Shown piece after piece: positions 50,405 through 58,233 of a DNA stretch of 64,000 nt. A model generated the notes under the pieces. That model did not search any database. It was not told the DNA's origin and saw only the letters and a program-made list of their open reading frames with translations. Both the position numbers and the translations under genes were made by a program. The DNA comes from Nocardia panacis (GTDB taxonomy: Bacteria > Actinomycetota > Actinomycetes > Mycobacteriales > Mycobacteriaceae), in assembly GCF_003598715.1 (NCBI RefSeq), contig NZ_QZFU01000006.1, forward strand, positions 248,001 to 312,000, given 5' to 3'. Position 1 is the first letter of the stretch; each line of letters begins with the position of its first letter.

Positions 50405-51577
50405 TCACAATCCAAGGATCGTGGAGGCGATGATGGTGCGCTGCACCTCGCTCGAACCTCCGTAGATGGTCGTCTTGCGGTAGTTCAGGTAGCCGGGGCC
50501 GCTGCGCTGTGCCCAATCGGGCGAGGCGATATCGTCCGCGTCGACCGGCAGCGCGTCCTCGCCGGCGATATCGAGCAGCAGTTCGGTGGCGGCCTGCTGC
50601 AATTCCGAACCGCGCAGCTTGAGCACCGAGGAGGCCGGATTCGGCTTGCCGTCACTGGAATTGGAGACCACCCGCAACTGGGTCAGTTCCAGCGCCAGCA
50701 GTTCGTTCTCGAGTTCGGCGACCCTGGCGGCGAAGACCGGATCGGCGAGCAGCGTGCCGGATCCGGATCTGGTCCGCGCCGCGTACTCTTTCGCGACACC
50801 GATCTTGACCTTGGTGCGACCGACACCGGTAATGCCGGTGCGCTCGTTGCCGAGTAGGAATTTCGCGTAGGTCCAGCCCTTGTTCTCCTCGCCGACCAAC
50901 TGATCGGCGGGCACCCGGACATTCTCGAAGAAGACCTCGTTCACCTCGTAGCCGCCGTCGATCAGCTTGATCGGGCGCACAGTGACACCGGGCGATTTCA
51001 CATCGAAGAGCAGGAAGGAGATGCCCGCCTGCTTCTTCGAGGCGCCCGGATCGGTGCGCACCAGAGCGAAGATCCAGTCGGCGTACTGGGCCAGGGTGGT
51101 CCAGATCTTCTGGCCGTTGACGATGTAGGAGTCACCGTCGCGCACCGCCGTGGTGCGCAGCGAGGCCAGGTCCGATCCGGCGTCGGGCTCCGAGAAGCCC
51201 TGGCACCACCAGATATCCAGCGCGGCGGTGGCGGGCAGGAAGCGCTGCTTGATCTCCTGCGAGCCGAAGTGGGCGATCACCGGGCCGACCATCTGGGCGT
51301 TGAACGTCAGCGGTTCGGGCACCGAGGCCAACTGCATCTCGTCCTGCCAGATGTGGCGCTGCATGGGCGTCCAGTCCTTGCCGCCCCACTCGACCGGCCA
51401 GTTCGGCACGGCCAGTCCGTGGTCGTTGAGGATCCTGTGGGCGGTGACGACATCCGCGCGCGAGAGCTCGCGGCCGTATTTGACGCGCTCACGGATCTCC
51501 GCCGGAATCTCGGTGCGGTAGAACGTGCGCAATTCGTCGCGGAACGCGACTTCCTCGGGGGACAAGACTATTTTCAT
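50405..51577 (-). CDS. Acyl-CoA dehydrogenase, large subunit-type (of a FadE pair)
   Basis: 390 residues from the ATG at 51577, with GGGAG upstream; the open frame further upstream is spurious. The FAD/substrate motif WWCQGFSEPDAGSDLASLRT is intact. The normal catalytic Glu site before the C-terminus reads T-I-Y-G-G-S-S-E, with Gly in place of Glu. The alternative position used by isovaleryl-CoA-dehydrogenase-type enzymes is occupied by Glu245 in LLGNERTGI. First gene of the two-gene dehydrogenase operon. Confidence 0.9.
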   Translation of the reverse strand: MKIVLSPEEVAFRDELRTFYRTEIPAEIRERVKYGRELSRADVVTAHRILNDHGLAVPNWPVEWGGKDWTPMQRHIWQDEMQLASVPEPLTFNAQMVGPVIAHFGSQEIKQRFLPATAALDIWWCQGFSEPDAGSDLASLRTTAVRDGDSYIVNGQKIWTTLAQYADWIFALVRTDPGASKKQAGISFLLFDVKSPGVTVRPIKLIDGGYEVNEVFFENVRVPADQLVGEENKGWTYAKFLLGNERTGITGVGRTKVKIGVAKEYAARTRSGSGTLLADPVFAARVAELENELLALELTQLRVVSNSSDGKPNPASSVLKLRGSELQQAATELLLDIAGEDALPVDADDIASPDWAQRSGPGYLNYRKTTIYGGSSEVQRTIIASTILGL

Positions 51578-51780
51578 ACACGACTCCCAGTGTGTCTCGT
51601 ACGTCCTCGTCCAACCTACCCCCCGGTAATCTGGCACTGTCGCCGGGATCACGCGCGGTGAAACACCCCTACCGCCGCCAACTCGAGACCTCGGACCGGC
51701 GCGATGACGCCTCGCCTGGTAGCTTCTCGGAAAACTGCGGATCGGGGTCCGCAGGTTCGGCGCCCTCGGAATCGGGTGAT

Positions 51781-51796
51781 CCGAACTCGAGTTCGG
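51781..51796. promoter_or_regulatory. Perfect 16-bp palindrome upstream of a secreted-protein gene
   Basis: CCGAACTCGAGTTCGG lies 17-32 bp before the GTG at 51813, just upstream of the AAGGAG ribosome site. It could be an operator or an mRNA hairpin masking initiation. The 235-bp spacer also has a TAGCTT hexamer at 51720-51725. Confidence 0.45.
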
Positions 51797-51812
51797 TGAA
51801 CAAGGAGTACGT

Positions 51813-52667
51813 GTGAACGGCAGAACCCTCGCGCGCGCCGCGGCGGCAGTCACCTCCCTCGGCGTCGGCGCGGTTCTGACCCTCTCCGGCACGGCCGCGG
51901 CCGCGCCCGAACCCACGCCCCCGCCCACGCCTGCCGAATCCGGACTGACCAAACTCGGCGAGATCGCCGAGAAGGACCCGGACAAACAGGCGGGCGTCGA
52001 AGCGCTGCGGCAGTACACCAGGCTGGTCACCATCGCCGCCGGGCAGAACATCGGATCGGCCTACATACCGTTCGCCTACGCCGCACCCACTTTCGGCTGC
52101 GGCAGCAACGGCCCCATCACCACGGTCATCGCCGCCGTCACCACGACCGGCCCCAATGCGGACGAGGGCCGCGCCCCCGATCCGGGCACCCTGCGCTTCA
52201 GCGCCACTCCCGGACATCCGGGCCTGCCGCTGTCGTCCGGACTCACCGTCGCGTGGGTCAATATGAATACCGGCGCGAGCGGGATCGACGCGCTCGACGA
52301 TGTCACCGAGTACCGGCTGCCCTCGCTGTCCAAGACCGTCAACAGCGGACCGGGCACCGTCCTCGCCTCGATGTGGGGCACCATCAACTTCCCCGGCGCG
52401 CTCTGCGTCATGACCCCCACCGTCGGCACATTCGCGGTGCCCGACGTCCCGGTCGAGGCCGCGCCCGCTCCCGCCCCCACCGAACAGTTCGGCGCGCCAG
52501 GGCCGGATGTCCACATCACCGGCACCACCGCCCCGCAACCGGGGAGCCCCCAACCGGCGCCCGAACCGCAGATCGCGCAACCCGCGCTCGCGGAAACCCA
52601 GCCCGCACCCGCCGCCGCCCGTCCGCAACCCCCGGCGGCGGCCTCGGTGGATCAGCACACCAACTGA
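51813..52667 (+). CDS. Secreted protein of unknown function
   Basis: 284 residues. Signal peptide with Arg-containing n-region, hydrophobic LARAAAAVTSLGVGAVLTLS and AAA/APE cleavage region at about 31. A globular middle (about 45-215) includes LTKLGEIAEKDPDKQAGVEAL, NIGSAYIPFAYAAPTFGCG and WGTINFPGALCVMTP, with two cysteines likely paired. The Pro/Ala/Gln-rich tail (220-284) may span the wall. GTG start with AAGGAG five bases upstream. I know similar secreted proteins in Nocardia and Rhodococcus but no function. Confidence 0.75.
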   Translation: MNGRTLARAAAAVTSLGVGAVLTLSGTAAAAPEPTPPPTPAESGLTKLGEIAEKDPDKQAGVEALRQYTRLVTIAAGQNIGSAYIPFAYAAPTFGCGSNGPITTVIAAVTTTGPNADEGRAPDPGTLRFSATPGHPGLPLSSGLTVAWVNMNTGASGIDALDDVTEYRLPSLSKTVNSGPGTVLASMWGTINFPGALCVMTPTVGTFAVPDVPVEAAPAPAPTEQFGAPGPDVHITGTTAPQPGSPQPAPEPQIAQPALAETQPAPAAARPQPPAAASVDQHTN

Positions 52668-52722
52668 ATCCCGGCCACGTGCCAAACTGTCCGCTCGATT
52701 GGGCTGATAGCCCGGTGCATCG

Positions 52723-53619
52723 CTATGCCTCGGGCAGATGTATCCGCAGGATATTTCCGCTCTCGGTGCCGACGAGCAGTTCGCCGGGACGGTCGGGGCG
52801 GGCAGCGGCGGAGGTCATCGGCTCGCCGCGCAGGATGGTGCAGGTCGCGCCGGTGCGCGGGTCGACGCGGACCAGTTGACCGGAAATCGTGGTGACGGTG
52901 AGGGTTCCGGCAGCGTCGAGGATCATGTCGTCGGCGAAATCCCCGACTCCGGGCACCGGAGACGGGATTTGGGCCACCACGCTCGCCGCACCGGGATCGG
53001 CGATCGGGATGCGCAGGATCTGACCGAGCGGGCCGCCGTTGGCGCTGACGAGCAGTGCATCACCCTGCACCACAATGCCATTCACGCCCGAATGGACAGC
53101 GCGGTCGGTCCAGTCGCGATCGATGGAGCCGTCGCGACGGATGCGCACCACGCCGGAACCGGCGGCGACATACAGGTACCCTTCGGCGTCGAAGGCCGCG
53201 CCATTGGGCATGGTCAGTCCGGTGGCGAAGGTCTCCGGATTCGGGGCGGCGGGATCGAAGCGCACGACACTGCCCGCGCCACCGGAACCGGCGAGCGAAT
53301 CACCGGAATTCACATACAGCAGGCCATCGGGGCCGAAACGCGGCGCGCCGGGGGCCTCGACCGGAACCCGCGCAGTCAGCGCGCCCGCGGCGTCATAGCG
53401 CTGGACCTCATTGCGATACAGCCGCGCGACCCACAGATTGCCCTGCGCGTCGTAGACCAGATTCTCCGACCAGTCGAGCAGCGGCGTCCCCGATGGCAGC
53501 GCGACCTCGACACTCGCCTGCGCGCATCTGGGCGCGGCCGCAGCGACGGGCGTGCCGAAACCCAATGTCAGGGCCAGCAGCGGCGCGAGCGCCAACCATC
53601 CACCACGAAAATCTCGCAT
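52723..53619 (-). CDS. Secreted six-bladed beta-propeller (SMP-30/NHL-like) protein
   Basis: 298 residues from the ATG at 53619, which has GAGG six bases upstream and is followed at once by a signal peptide (LALAPLLALTLGFG, cleavage near AAA/APR). Repeats such as LVYDAQGNLWVARLYRNEV, PRFGPDGLLYVNSG, AAFDAEGYLYVAAGSGVVRI and DDMILDAAGTLTVTTISG are propeller blades of the SMP-30/gluconolactonase or NHL type. Metal-binding residues of true lactonases are not certain. Convergent with the preceding secreted-protein gene; a short GGGCT/AGCCC hairpin lies between at 52701-52713. Confidence 0.8.
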   Translation of the reverse strand: MRDFRGGWLALAPLLALTLGFGTPVAAAAPRCAQASVEVALPSGTPLLDWSENLVYDAQGNLWVARLYRNEVQRYDAAGALTARVPVEAPGAPRFGPDGLLYVNSGDSLAGSGGAGSVVRFDPAAPNPETFATGLTMPNGAAFDAEGYLYVAAGSGVVRIRRDGSIDRDWTDRAVHSGVNGIVVQGDALLVSANGGPLGQILRIPIADPGAASVVAQIPSPVPGVGDFADDMILDAAGTLTVTTISGQLVRVDPRTGATCTILRGEPMTSAAARPDRPGELLVGTESGNILRIHLPEA

Positions 53620-53722
53620 CACACACCTCGGAATCGCGAACAGATGACCAGGCAGTTTAGCTGTTTCCGCCGCAGATAACCGAAGTCCCCTGTTACACAT
53701 AAATTTTGGCAAGATTGCCCGC

Positions 53723-54445
53723 ATGCTCTTTTTCGACGGCGCTCGTGGCCGTATGCACTACCGGCGCTGGCCGGTCGAGGACGCCCTGGCCACAGCGGTT
53801 CTGCTGCCGGGTATCGGCCAGCACAGCGGCCATTACCACCGCTTCGCCCGCACCCTCACCGCCACCGATATCGAACTGTGGGCCCTGGACACCTCGGGCC
53901 ACGGCCTGAGCGAAGGCGATCCCGAGAACCCCGGCACACTGGCCGAATTGGTCGCCGACGCGCTGATCCTGGTCGAACTGGCCCGCTCGTCCCGACCGGA
54001 GCGCCCCCTATTGCTGATGGGCCATTCCCTGGGCGCGGTGACGGCGCTCGGTCTGCTCGGCGCGGCCGTCCCGGACACGGCCACCGCCACCGATCTGCGC
54101 GCTGTCGAAGGCAAATTTCCGGTCACCCCGAGTGTGCCCGCCGAGACGCTGGCCGGTCTGGTGCTCTCCGGCGTGCCCAAACGCGCTCTCGGCGGCGGCA
54201 CACCCGGCGCACCGGGCACACCGCTGCCGCGCGACCTGCCGATTCTCGCCGTGCACGGCATGGAGGACCGGCGAGCTCCGATAGATGCGATGAAAGTGTG
54301 GACTGGCCGCCACGATTGGGTAAGTTTCCTTGAGTACGCCGACGCCGGACACGATCTGCTGCACGAACGCGTGCAGGCACGGGTCGCCGCCGATATCGCG
54401 GAGTGGATGCGCGGGGCCGTCGCGGGGTTGGCACGACAGCGGTGA
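53723..54445 (+). CDS. Alpha/beta hydrolase (monoacylglycerol-lipase-like)
   Basis: 240 residues. Strand VLLPGIGQHSGHYHRF with the oxyanion turn, DTSGHGLSEGDPEN, nucleophile elbow GHSLGA with Ser102, acid likely in VHGMEDRRAP, and His in DAGHDLLHE. The H-G-x-x-E/H-S-x-x-Y-x-x-x-A style motif (GQHSGHYHRFA) is that of serine aminopeptidase_S33 / monoglyceride lipases. No signal peptide. Promoter region upstream is AT-rich. Transcribed toward the ESX module, 32 bp before it. Confidence 0.85.
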   Translation: MLFFDGARGRMHYRRWPVEDALATAVLLPGIGQHSGHYHRFARTLTATDIELWALDTSGHGLSEGDPENPGTLAELVADALILVELARSSRPERPLLLMGHSLGAVTALGLLGAAVPDTATATDLRAVEGKFPVTPSVPAETLAGLVLSGVPKRALGGGTPGAPGTPLPRDLPILAVHGMEDRRAPIDAMKVWTGRHDWVSFLEYADAGHDLLHERVQARVAADIAEWMRGAVAGLARQR

Positions 54446-54477
54446 ACTGAGCAGGTAGGGCGAGAAGGGGGACGGCA

Positions 54478-54867
54478 GTGCCGACGAACAACGTTGCCGC
54501 GCTGGGCACAGCGGTGGGCGAGGGTCAGCTGTGGATCGATGGCCTGCTGGTCGCCGACGGTGCGCACGAGCGGTGCGCCACCCGCTACGAACAGCTCGCC
54601 GATCGAGTCGAGGAGCAGATCCGCATCCTCTCGGCCGCCACCGCCCTACCGGGCTTCGGCGGTTTCGAATCGGGCGATGCGCTGCGGCGCGGCTTCGAGA
54701 CCAAGGCCGACACCGCGATCGAGCGCTTGCGCGAGTACGCCGCGTCGGCCAGGGAGTTGGCCCAGACCTTCCGCGCGGCGGCCGCCGCCTACACCAGATC
54801 CGACGAGGAACTGGCCGCGGCCGTCAAGGCGGCAGGCGCCGAGAATGCCGGAGTGCGCTATGCGTAG
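54478..54867 (+). CDS. Type VII secretion target, EspC/WXG100-like
   Basis: 129 residues, helical hairpin. The turn region FGGFESGDALRRGF stands in for WxG, and the second helix ends AAAYTRSDEELA, where Y105-TRS-D109 fits the YxxxD/E signal for ESX export. Starts GTG with a purine-rich leader (GGGGGACGGC). Its stop overlaps the start of a PPE-like gene by 8 bp. Probably a heterodimer partner of that protein in a type VII substrate pair. Confidence 0.65.
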   Translation: MPTNNVAALGTAVGEGQLWIDGLLVADGAHERCATRYEQLADRVEEQIRILSAATALPGFGGFESGDALRRGFETKADTAIERLREYAASARELAQTFRAAAAAYTRSDEELAAAVKAAGAENAGVRYA

Positions 54868-56155
54868 GCTGCCGCACACCCACGAGCGGGGCACCAACCA
54901 GTTCGTCGATCCCGAATACGCGCCGAGCGTAGAGGTTTTCGACAATCTCACCCACGAGGAGATCCACCGCAAGGTGCAACTGCTCGACCCGTCGGCCCTG
55001 GCCGCGGGCAAGCAGGCATGGCACGGGTCCGCGGGCGGATTGGCCGAGGCGGTGGCGCAGGCGCACACCGAGATCCGTGCCGCCATCGCCGACGGTTGGC
55101 GCGGCGGCGCCGCCGAGACGGCGGCGGCGACAGTGCGCGATTTCGAGCACACCGGGCAGCGCCTGGCCGATGTCATGGCGGCGGTGGCGCAGCGGCTCGG
55201 TCAGGCGGGCGATGCCGCGGAGGCGCTGAAGGCCGCAGTGCCGCAGCCGGCCGACGAGCGGGCCGATCTTTCCGGCGCGCTGCTGAATCCCGCTACCGCC
55301 ACGGCGAATACGGCCGTGCACAAGGCAGCCGAGGGGGCGCGCCAGGATGTGGTGCAGGCCATGGACAGCATCTATGCCACCGCCTTCCTGTCCTCGGGTA
55401 CCGGTGTGCCCGCGTTCCCGGACGGCATCGGGATCGACGGACAGTCCGGCGCGCCCGCGAGCGGTGGCCACGGCGTATCGGGAACCGTTGCAGCCCAGCC
55501 GATTTCCCATATCGCGGCCACGACATCAGAAGTAGCGAGCGGTTCCGACGCTCCCGAGCGGACGACCGCCGCGGCTGCGCGACCGGCGACGGTCGCCGAG
55601 TCCACCGCGACCGAGACTCCCGCGACTCGCGCCGCGGCGGTGAGTTCCGCGACCGCATCGACCGGTGCAGTCACACCGGCCGCCACCCAAATCGCCTCCG
55701 CAGCAGCAACTCTCCGCGCAGTGTCCACCAAAACTGCTGGTAAGCAACAATTGTCATCGGCAACACCGGGCACCGCCACCGCTTCGACCAATGTCCAACC
55801 GATCCCGCCCATCCCCACGCGTCCAACCCAATCCGAGGACGACAAACGCAAACGCGAGGAGCGCCGCGAGGATTCGGGGCCGACCGGCGACGCCGTCACC
55901 GGTGTCGGCGCGGGCGCGATCGGCGGTTTGGTCGGCGGCGCGTTCGCCGCGGCCGAAGCACCCCGTTCCGGGCCGAGCGTGGCCGCCGGTGCGGCACGCG
56001 CGGCCCGCGCCGAGGAGGACGACGAGGACGAGGACTACCACTTCGTCGACGACGATCTCACCTTCCTGGAACCGGGCGAGGACGGCACCGACCTGATCGG
56101 GTCCATGGATCCGACCACACCGCCGGTGCTGGGTGAGTGGACCGAACTGGAGTGA
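54860..56155 (+). CDS. PPE-like type VII secretion substrate with long acidic-ended tail
   Basis: 431 residues. The N-terminal 150 residues are helical with SVEVFDNLTHEEIHRKVQLL, KQAWHGSAGGLAEAV and GWRGGAAETAA, in which W-x-G motifs mark the helix turn as in WXG/PPE proteins. The middle (about 170-335) is Ala/Thr/Ser-rich low complexity. The C-terminus has a Gly/Ala helix (TGVGAGAIGGLVGGAFAAAE) and an acidic stretch EEDDEDEDYHFVDDDL. Coupled by GTGA to the espG-like gene, whose product would chaperone it. Surface or secreted effector; role unknown. Confidence 0.65.
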   Translation: MRRLPHTHERGTNQFVDPEYAPSVEVFDNLTHEEIHRKVQLLDPSALAAGKQAWHGSAGGLAEAVAQAHTEIRAAIADGWRGGAAETAAATVRDFEHTGQRLADVMAAVAQRLGQAGDAAEALKAAVPQPADERADLSGALLNPATATANTAVHKAAEGARQDVVQAMDSIYATAFLSSGTGVPAFPDGIGIDGQSGAPASGGHGVSGTVAAQPISHIAATTSEVASGSDAPERTTAAAARPATVAESTATETPATRAAAVSSATASTGAVTPAATQIASAAATLRAVSTKTAGKQQLSSATPGTATASTNVQPIPPIPTRPTQSEDDKRKREERREDSGPTGDAVTGVGAGAIGGLVGGAFAAAEAPRSGPSVAAGAARAARAEEDDEDEDYHFVDDDLTFLEPGEDGTDLIGSMDPTTPPVLGEWTELE

Positions 56156-56901
56156 ACTGGACCTTCACCCCCGACCAGTTCGCACTGGCCTGGGACCGCA
56201 TAGACGGCGACCGCATCCCCTATCCGCTGGCCGTGCGCCTGTCCGCGCGCGACAGCGCCGAGCGCGCGGCCATGCTGCCGGAGCTCACCGCATGGTGCGA
56301 TGCGCAGGTCGACGCGGATGTGGAGGCCGCGCTGCGGGTGCTCGCCCATCCGACCATCTGCGTGGAGGTCTTCGGTGAGCGAACCGAGGGCGCGGCCATG
56401 CGGCCGGTGCGGGTGCTCGGCGCGGCGGCCGGGAATATCTCCGTCACCGCCGCCCAGCGCCCCGGTGCGAGCGTCGAGCGCGGCGGTGAGCTGAGACTGT
56501 ATGTCGGCGGCGCGAAAACCCTTCCCGCACGGGTGATCTCGGTCCTGCCCGAGAACGCGCCCGGCGGGTCGGAACGACTCGCCGCACCGCTGGCACGGGT
56601 CAATGAGGACAGCCGCGACCTGGTCACCGTGCCCGTCTCGGGACCGACCGCATCGGCGCGCATCCGCCGCCTGCTGCGGCAACCCCGTGACGGTATCGGC
56701 CAGTTGGTGGTCTCGGTGCGCCACGAGGCCGAATTGCGACCCTTCGGCGTGCTGTGCTGGATCGATGTCGCGGGCGACGGCCGCTACGCGGTGCGCACCG
56801 GTGGCGATGTGGATATCACTCCCGTCACCGCGGAGGCGTTCACCGCCGCGCTGCGCCCCATGATCGTCGCGGCGGCCCGCAGCGTCGAGGATCAGCACTG
56901 A
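56152..56901 (+). CDS. ESX secretion-associated chaperone EspG-like
   Basis: 249 residues from the GTG overlapping the previous stop. NWTFTPDQFALAWDRIDGDR then PYPLAVRLSARDSAERAAML and LRVLAHPTICVEVFGE match EspG, the cytosolic chaperone that binds the tip of PPE proteins before ESX export. Later blocks (RIRRLLRQPRDGIGQLVVSV) form the second half of the pseudo-symmetric fold. No EccA-EccE, MycP or EsxA/B genes adjoin, so this is a detached substrate-chaperone module. Confidence 0.85.
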   Translation: MNWTFTPDQFALAWDRIDGDRIPYPLAVRLSARDSAERAAMLPELTAWCDAQVDADVEAALRVLAHPTICVEVFGERTEGAAMRPVRVLGAAAGNISVTAAQRPGASVERGGELRLYVGGAKTLPARVISVLPENAPGGSERLAAPLARVNEDSRDLVTVPVSGPTASARIRRLLRQPRDGIGQLVVSVRHEAELRPFGVLCWIDVAGDGRYAVRTGGDVDITPVTAEAFTAALRPMIVAAARSVEDQH

Positions 56902-56947
56902 GTTCGAGCACCGAGTCGCCATCCGGCGCCGCCCCCTATCGCCGGGA

Positions 56948-56953
56948 TACGGT
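56948..56953 (+). promoter_or_regulatory. Candidate -10 hexamer TACGGT of the gamma-carbonic anhydrase gene
   Basis: TACGGT ends 6 nt before the ATG at 56960, without a ribosome site. Confidence 0.4.
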
Positions 56954-56959
56954 GGGGCA

Positions 56960-57490
56960 ATGCCGCTTTACGAATTCGAAGGCAAACGGCCGCAGGTGGA
57001 CCCGACCGCGTTCATCGCGCCCACCGCGACCCTGATCGGGGATGTGCGGGTGGAGGCGGGGGCCTCGGTCTGGTACGGCGCGGTGCTGCGGGCCGATCTC
57101 GCGCCGATCATCCTCCGCGCGGGCGCGAATGTGCAGGACAACGCGGTGCTGCACGTGCCACCGGAGGTCGCGGTGGAGATCGGCCCCGGCGCCACCATCG
57201 CGCACGGCGTGGTCTTCCACGGCGCGGTGCTCGGTGCGAAATCCATTGTCGGCAACGGCAGTACGGTGCTGGACGGGGCGAAGATCGGTGCCGGTGTCAT
57301 GCTCGCGGCGCATTCGCTGGTGCAGCCGGGCACGGTCATCCCCGATGATGTCCTGGCCGCGGGCGCGCCCGCCACGGTGCGCAAGACACTCGAGCCGGGC
57401 AGTTCGGCCGAACTGTGGGTGCAGACCAATCCGGATTTCTATATCGAGCTGGCGCGCAGGCACCGCGACGGGATCACCGAGGTGCGGTGA
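56960..57490 (+). CDS. Gamma-class carbonic anhydrase-like protein
   Basis: 176 residues, left-handed beta-helix with hexapeptide repeats (IAPTATLIGDVRVEAGASVW and similar). Zinc histidines of the class are present as His65 in DNAVLHV and His82/His87 in IAHGVVFHG. The acidic proton-shuttle loop of archaeal Cam is missing, as in most bacterial homologues (YrdA-like), so activity is uncertain. Ends GAPATVRKTLEPGS with a helical tail. Converges on the phosphoribosyltransferase gene with a 3-bp gap. Confidence 0.88.
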   Translation: MPLYEFEGKRPQVDPTAFIAPTATLIGDVRVEAGASVWYGAVLRADLAPIILRAGANVQDNAVLHVPPEVAVEIGPGATIAHGVVFHGAVLGAKSIVGNGSTVLDGAKIGAGVMLAAHSLVQPGTVIPDDVLAAGAPATVRKTLEPGSSAELWVQTNPDFYIELARRHRDGITEVR

Positions 57491-57493
57491 GCG

Positions 57494-58135
57494 TCAGCGC
57501 GGCGCGGCGGTGCCGCCGAGCAGGGCACGCACCTCTTCGTCGTCGAGCTGGTGGAAATCCCGGTAGGCCATGCCGACACCGCCGAGCGTGCGCGGCACCA
57601 TCGGGCAGATCACCTCGTCGGCCGCGGACTCGATCCGCCGCAGCGCCTCCCCGGAGGACACCGGGACGGCGACGACCAGCCGCTGTGGCCGCGCCGCCCT
57701 GGCCACCCGGCAGGCGACCAGCACGGTCGCGCCGGTGGCCATGCCGTCGTCCACGATGATCACCGTGCGTCCGGCGCGCGGCACCGGCGCGCGGTCCCCG
57801 CGCAGCACCGCGCGCCGCCGCTGCATCTCCCGCAGCTCGGCAGCCTCGATCTCGGCGAACTGTTCCGGAGTTATCCCGGTGTGCCCCAACACATCCGAGT
57901 TGAGCACTCGCACCCCGCCCTCACCGATGGCCCCCATGGCCAGCTCCGGCTGCCACGGCAGGCCCAGTTTGCGGACCAGCAGAATATCGAGTTCGCCCCC
58001 GATGACCTCGACCACCCCCGCCGCCACCGGCACACCGCCGCGCGGCAATCCGAGCACCAGCGGCCACGCCGCGCGCAGGTGTAACAATTCCTTACCCAGC
58101 GCGCGCCCGGCGGACGCCCGATCGGTGTAGATCAT
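57494..58135 (-). CDS. Phosphoribosyltransferase-domain protein
   Basis: 213 residues. PRPP-binding loop VIIVDDGMATGATV, with LVLGLPRGGVPVAAGV as the N-terminal flexible-loop side and LLVRKLGLPWQPELAMGA, a block typical of the stand-alone actinobacterial phosphoribosyltransferase family often fused to or beside dienelactone hydrolases. No nucleobase specificity is evident. Divergent from the DEAD-box helicase gene. Confidence 0.88.
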   Translation of the reverse strand: MIYTDRASAGRALGKELLHLRAAWPLVLGLPRGGVPVAAGVVEVIGGELDILLVRKLGLPWQPELAMGAIGEGGVRVLNSDVLGHTGITPEQFAEIEAAELREMQRRRAVLRGDRAPVPRAGRTVIIVDDGMATGATVLVACRVARAARPQRLVVAVPVSSGEALRRIESAADEVICPMVPRTLGGVGMAYRDFHQLDDEEVRALLGGTAAPR

Positions 58136-58219
58136 CGATTCCGAACGCTACTCCGCCCGTCACGCAGTTGCGTAGGTCTCACCGATCGGGGCCGTGCCGA
58201 CGTGATCGGGACGACACAG

Positions 58220-58225
58220 TAAACT
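58220..58225 (+). promoter_or_regulatory. Candidate -10 hexamer TAAACT of the DEAD-box helicase gene
   Basis: TAAACT ends 8 nt before the ATG at 58234; the leader has no ribosome site. Confidence 0.45.
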
Positions 58226-58233
58226 CCTGGTCA

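Noticed and set aside
49328..50857. 509-codon plus-strand frame opposite the acyl-CoA dehydrogenase pair
   Set aside because: Antisense shadow of two confidently identified genes.
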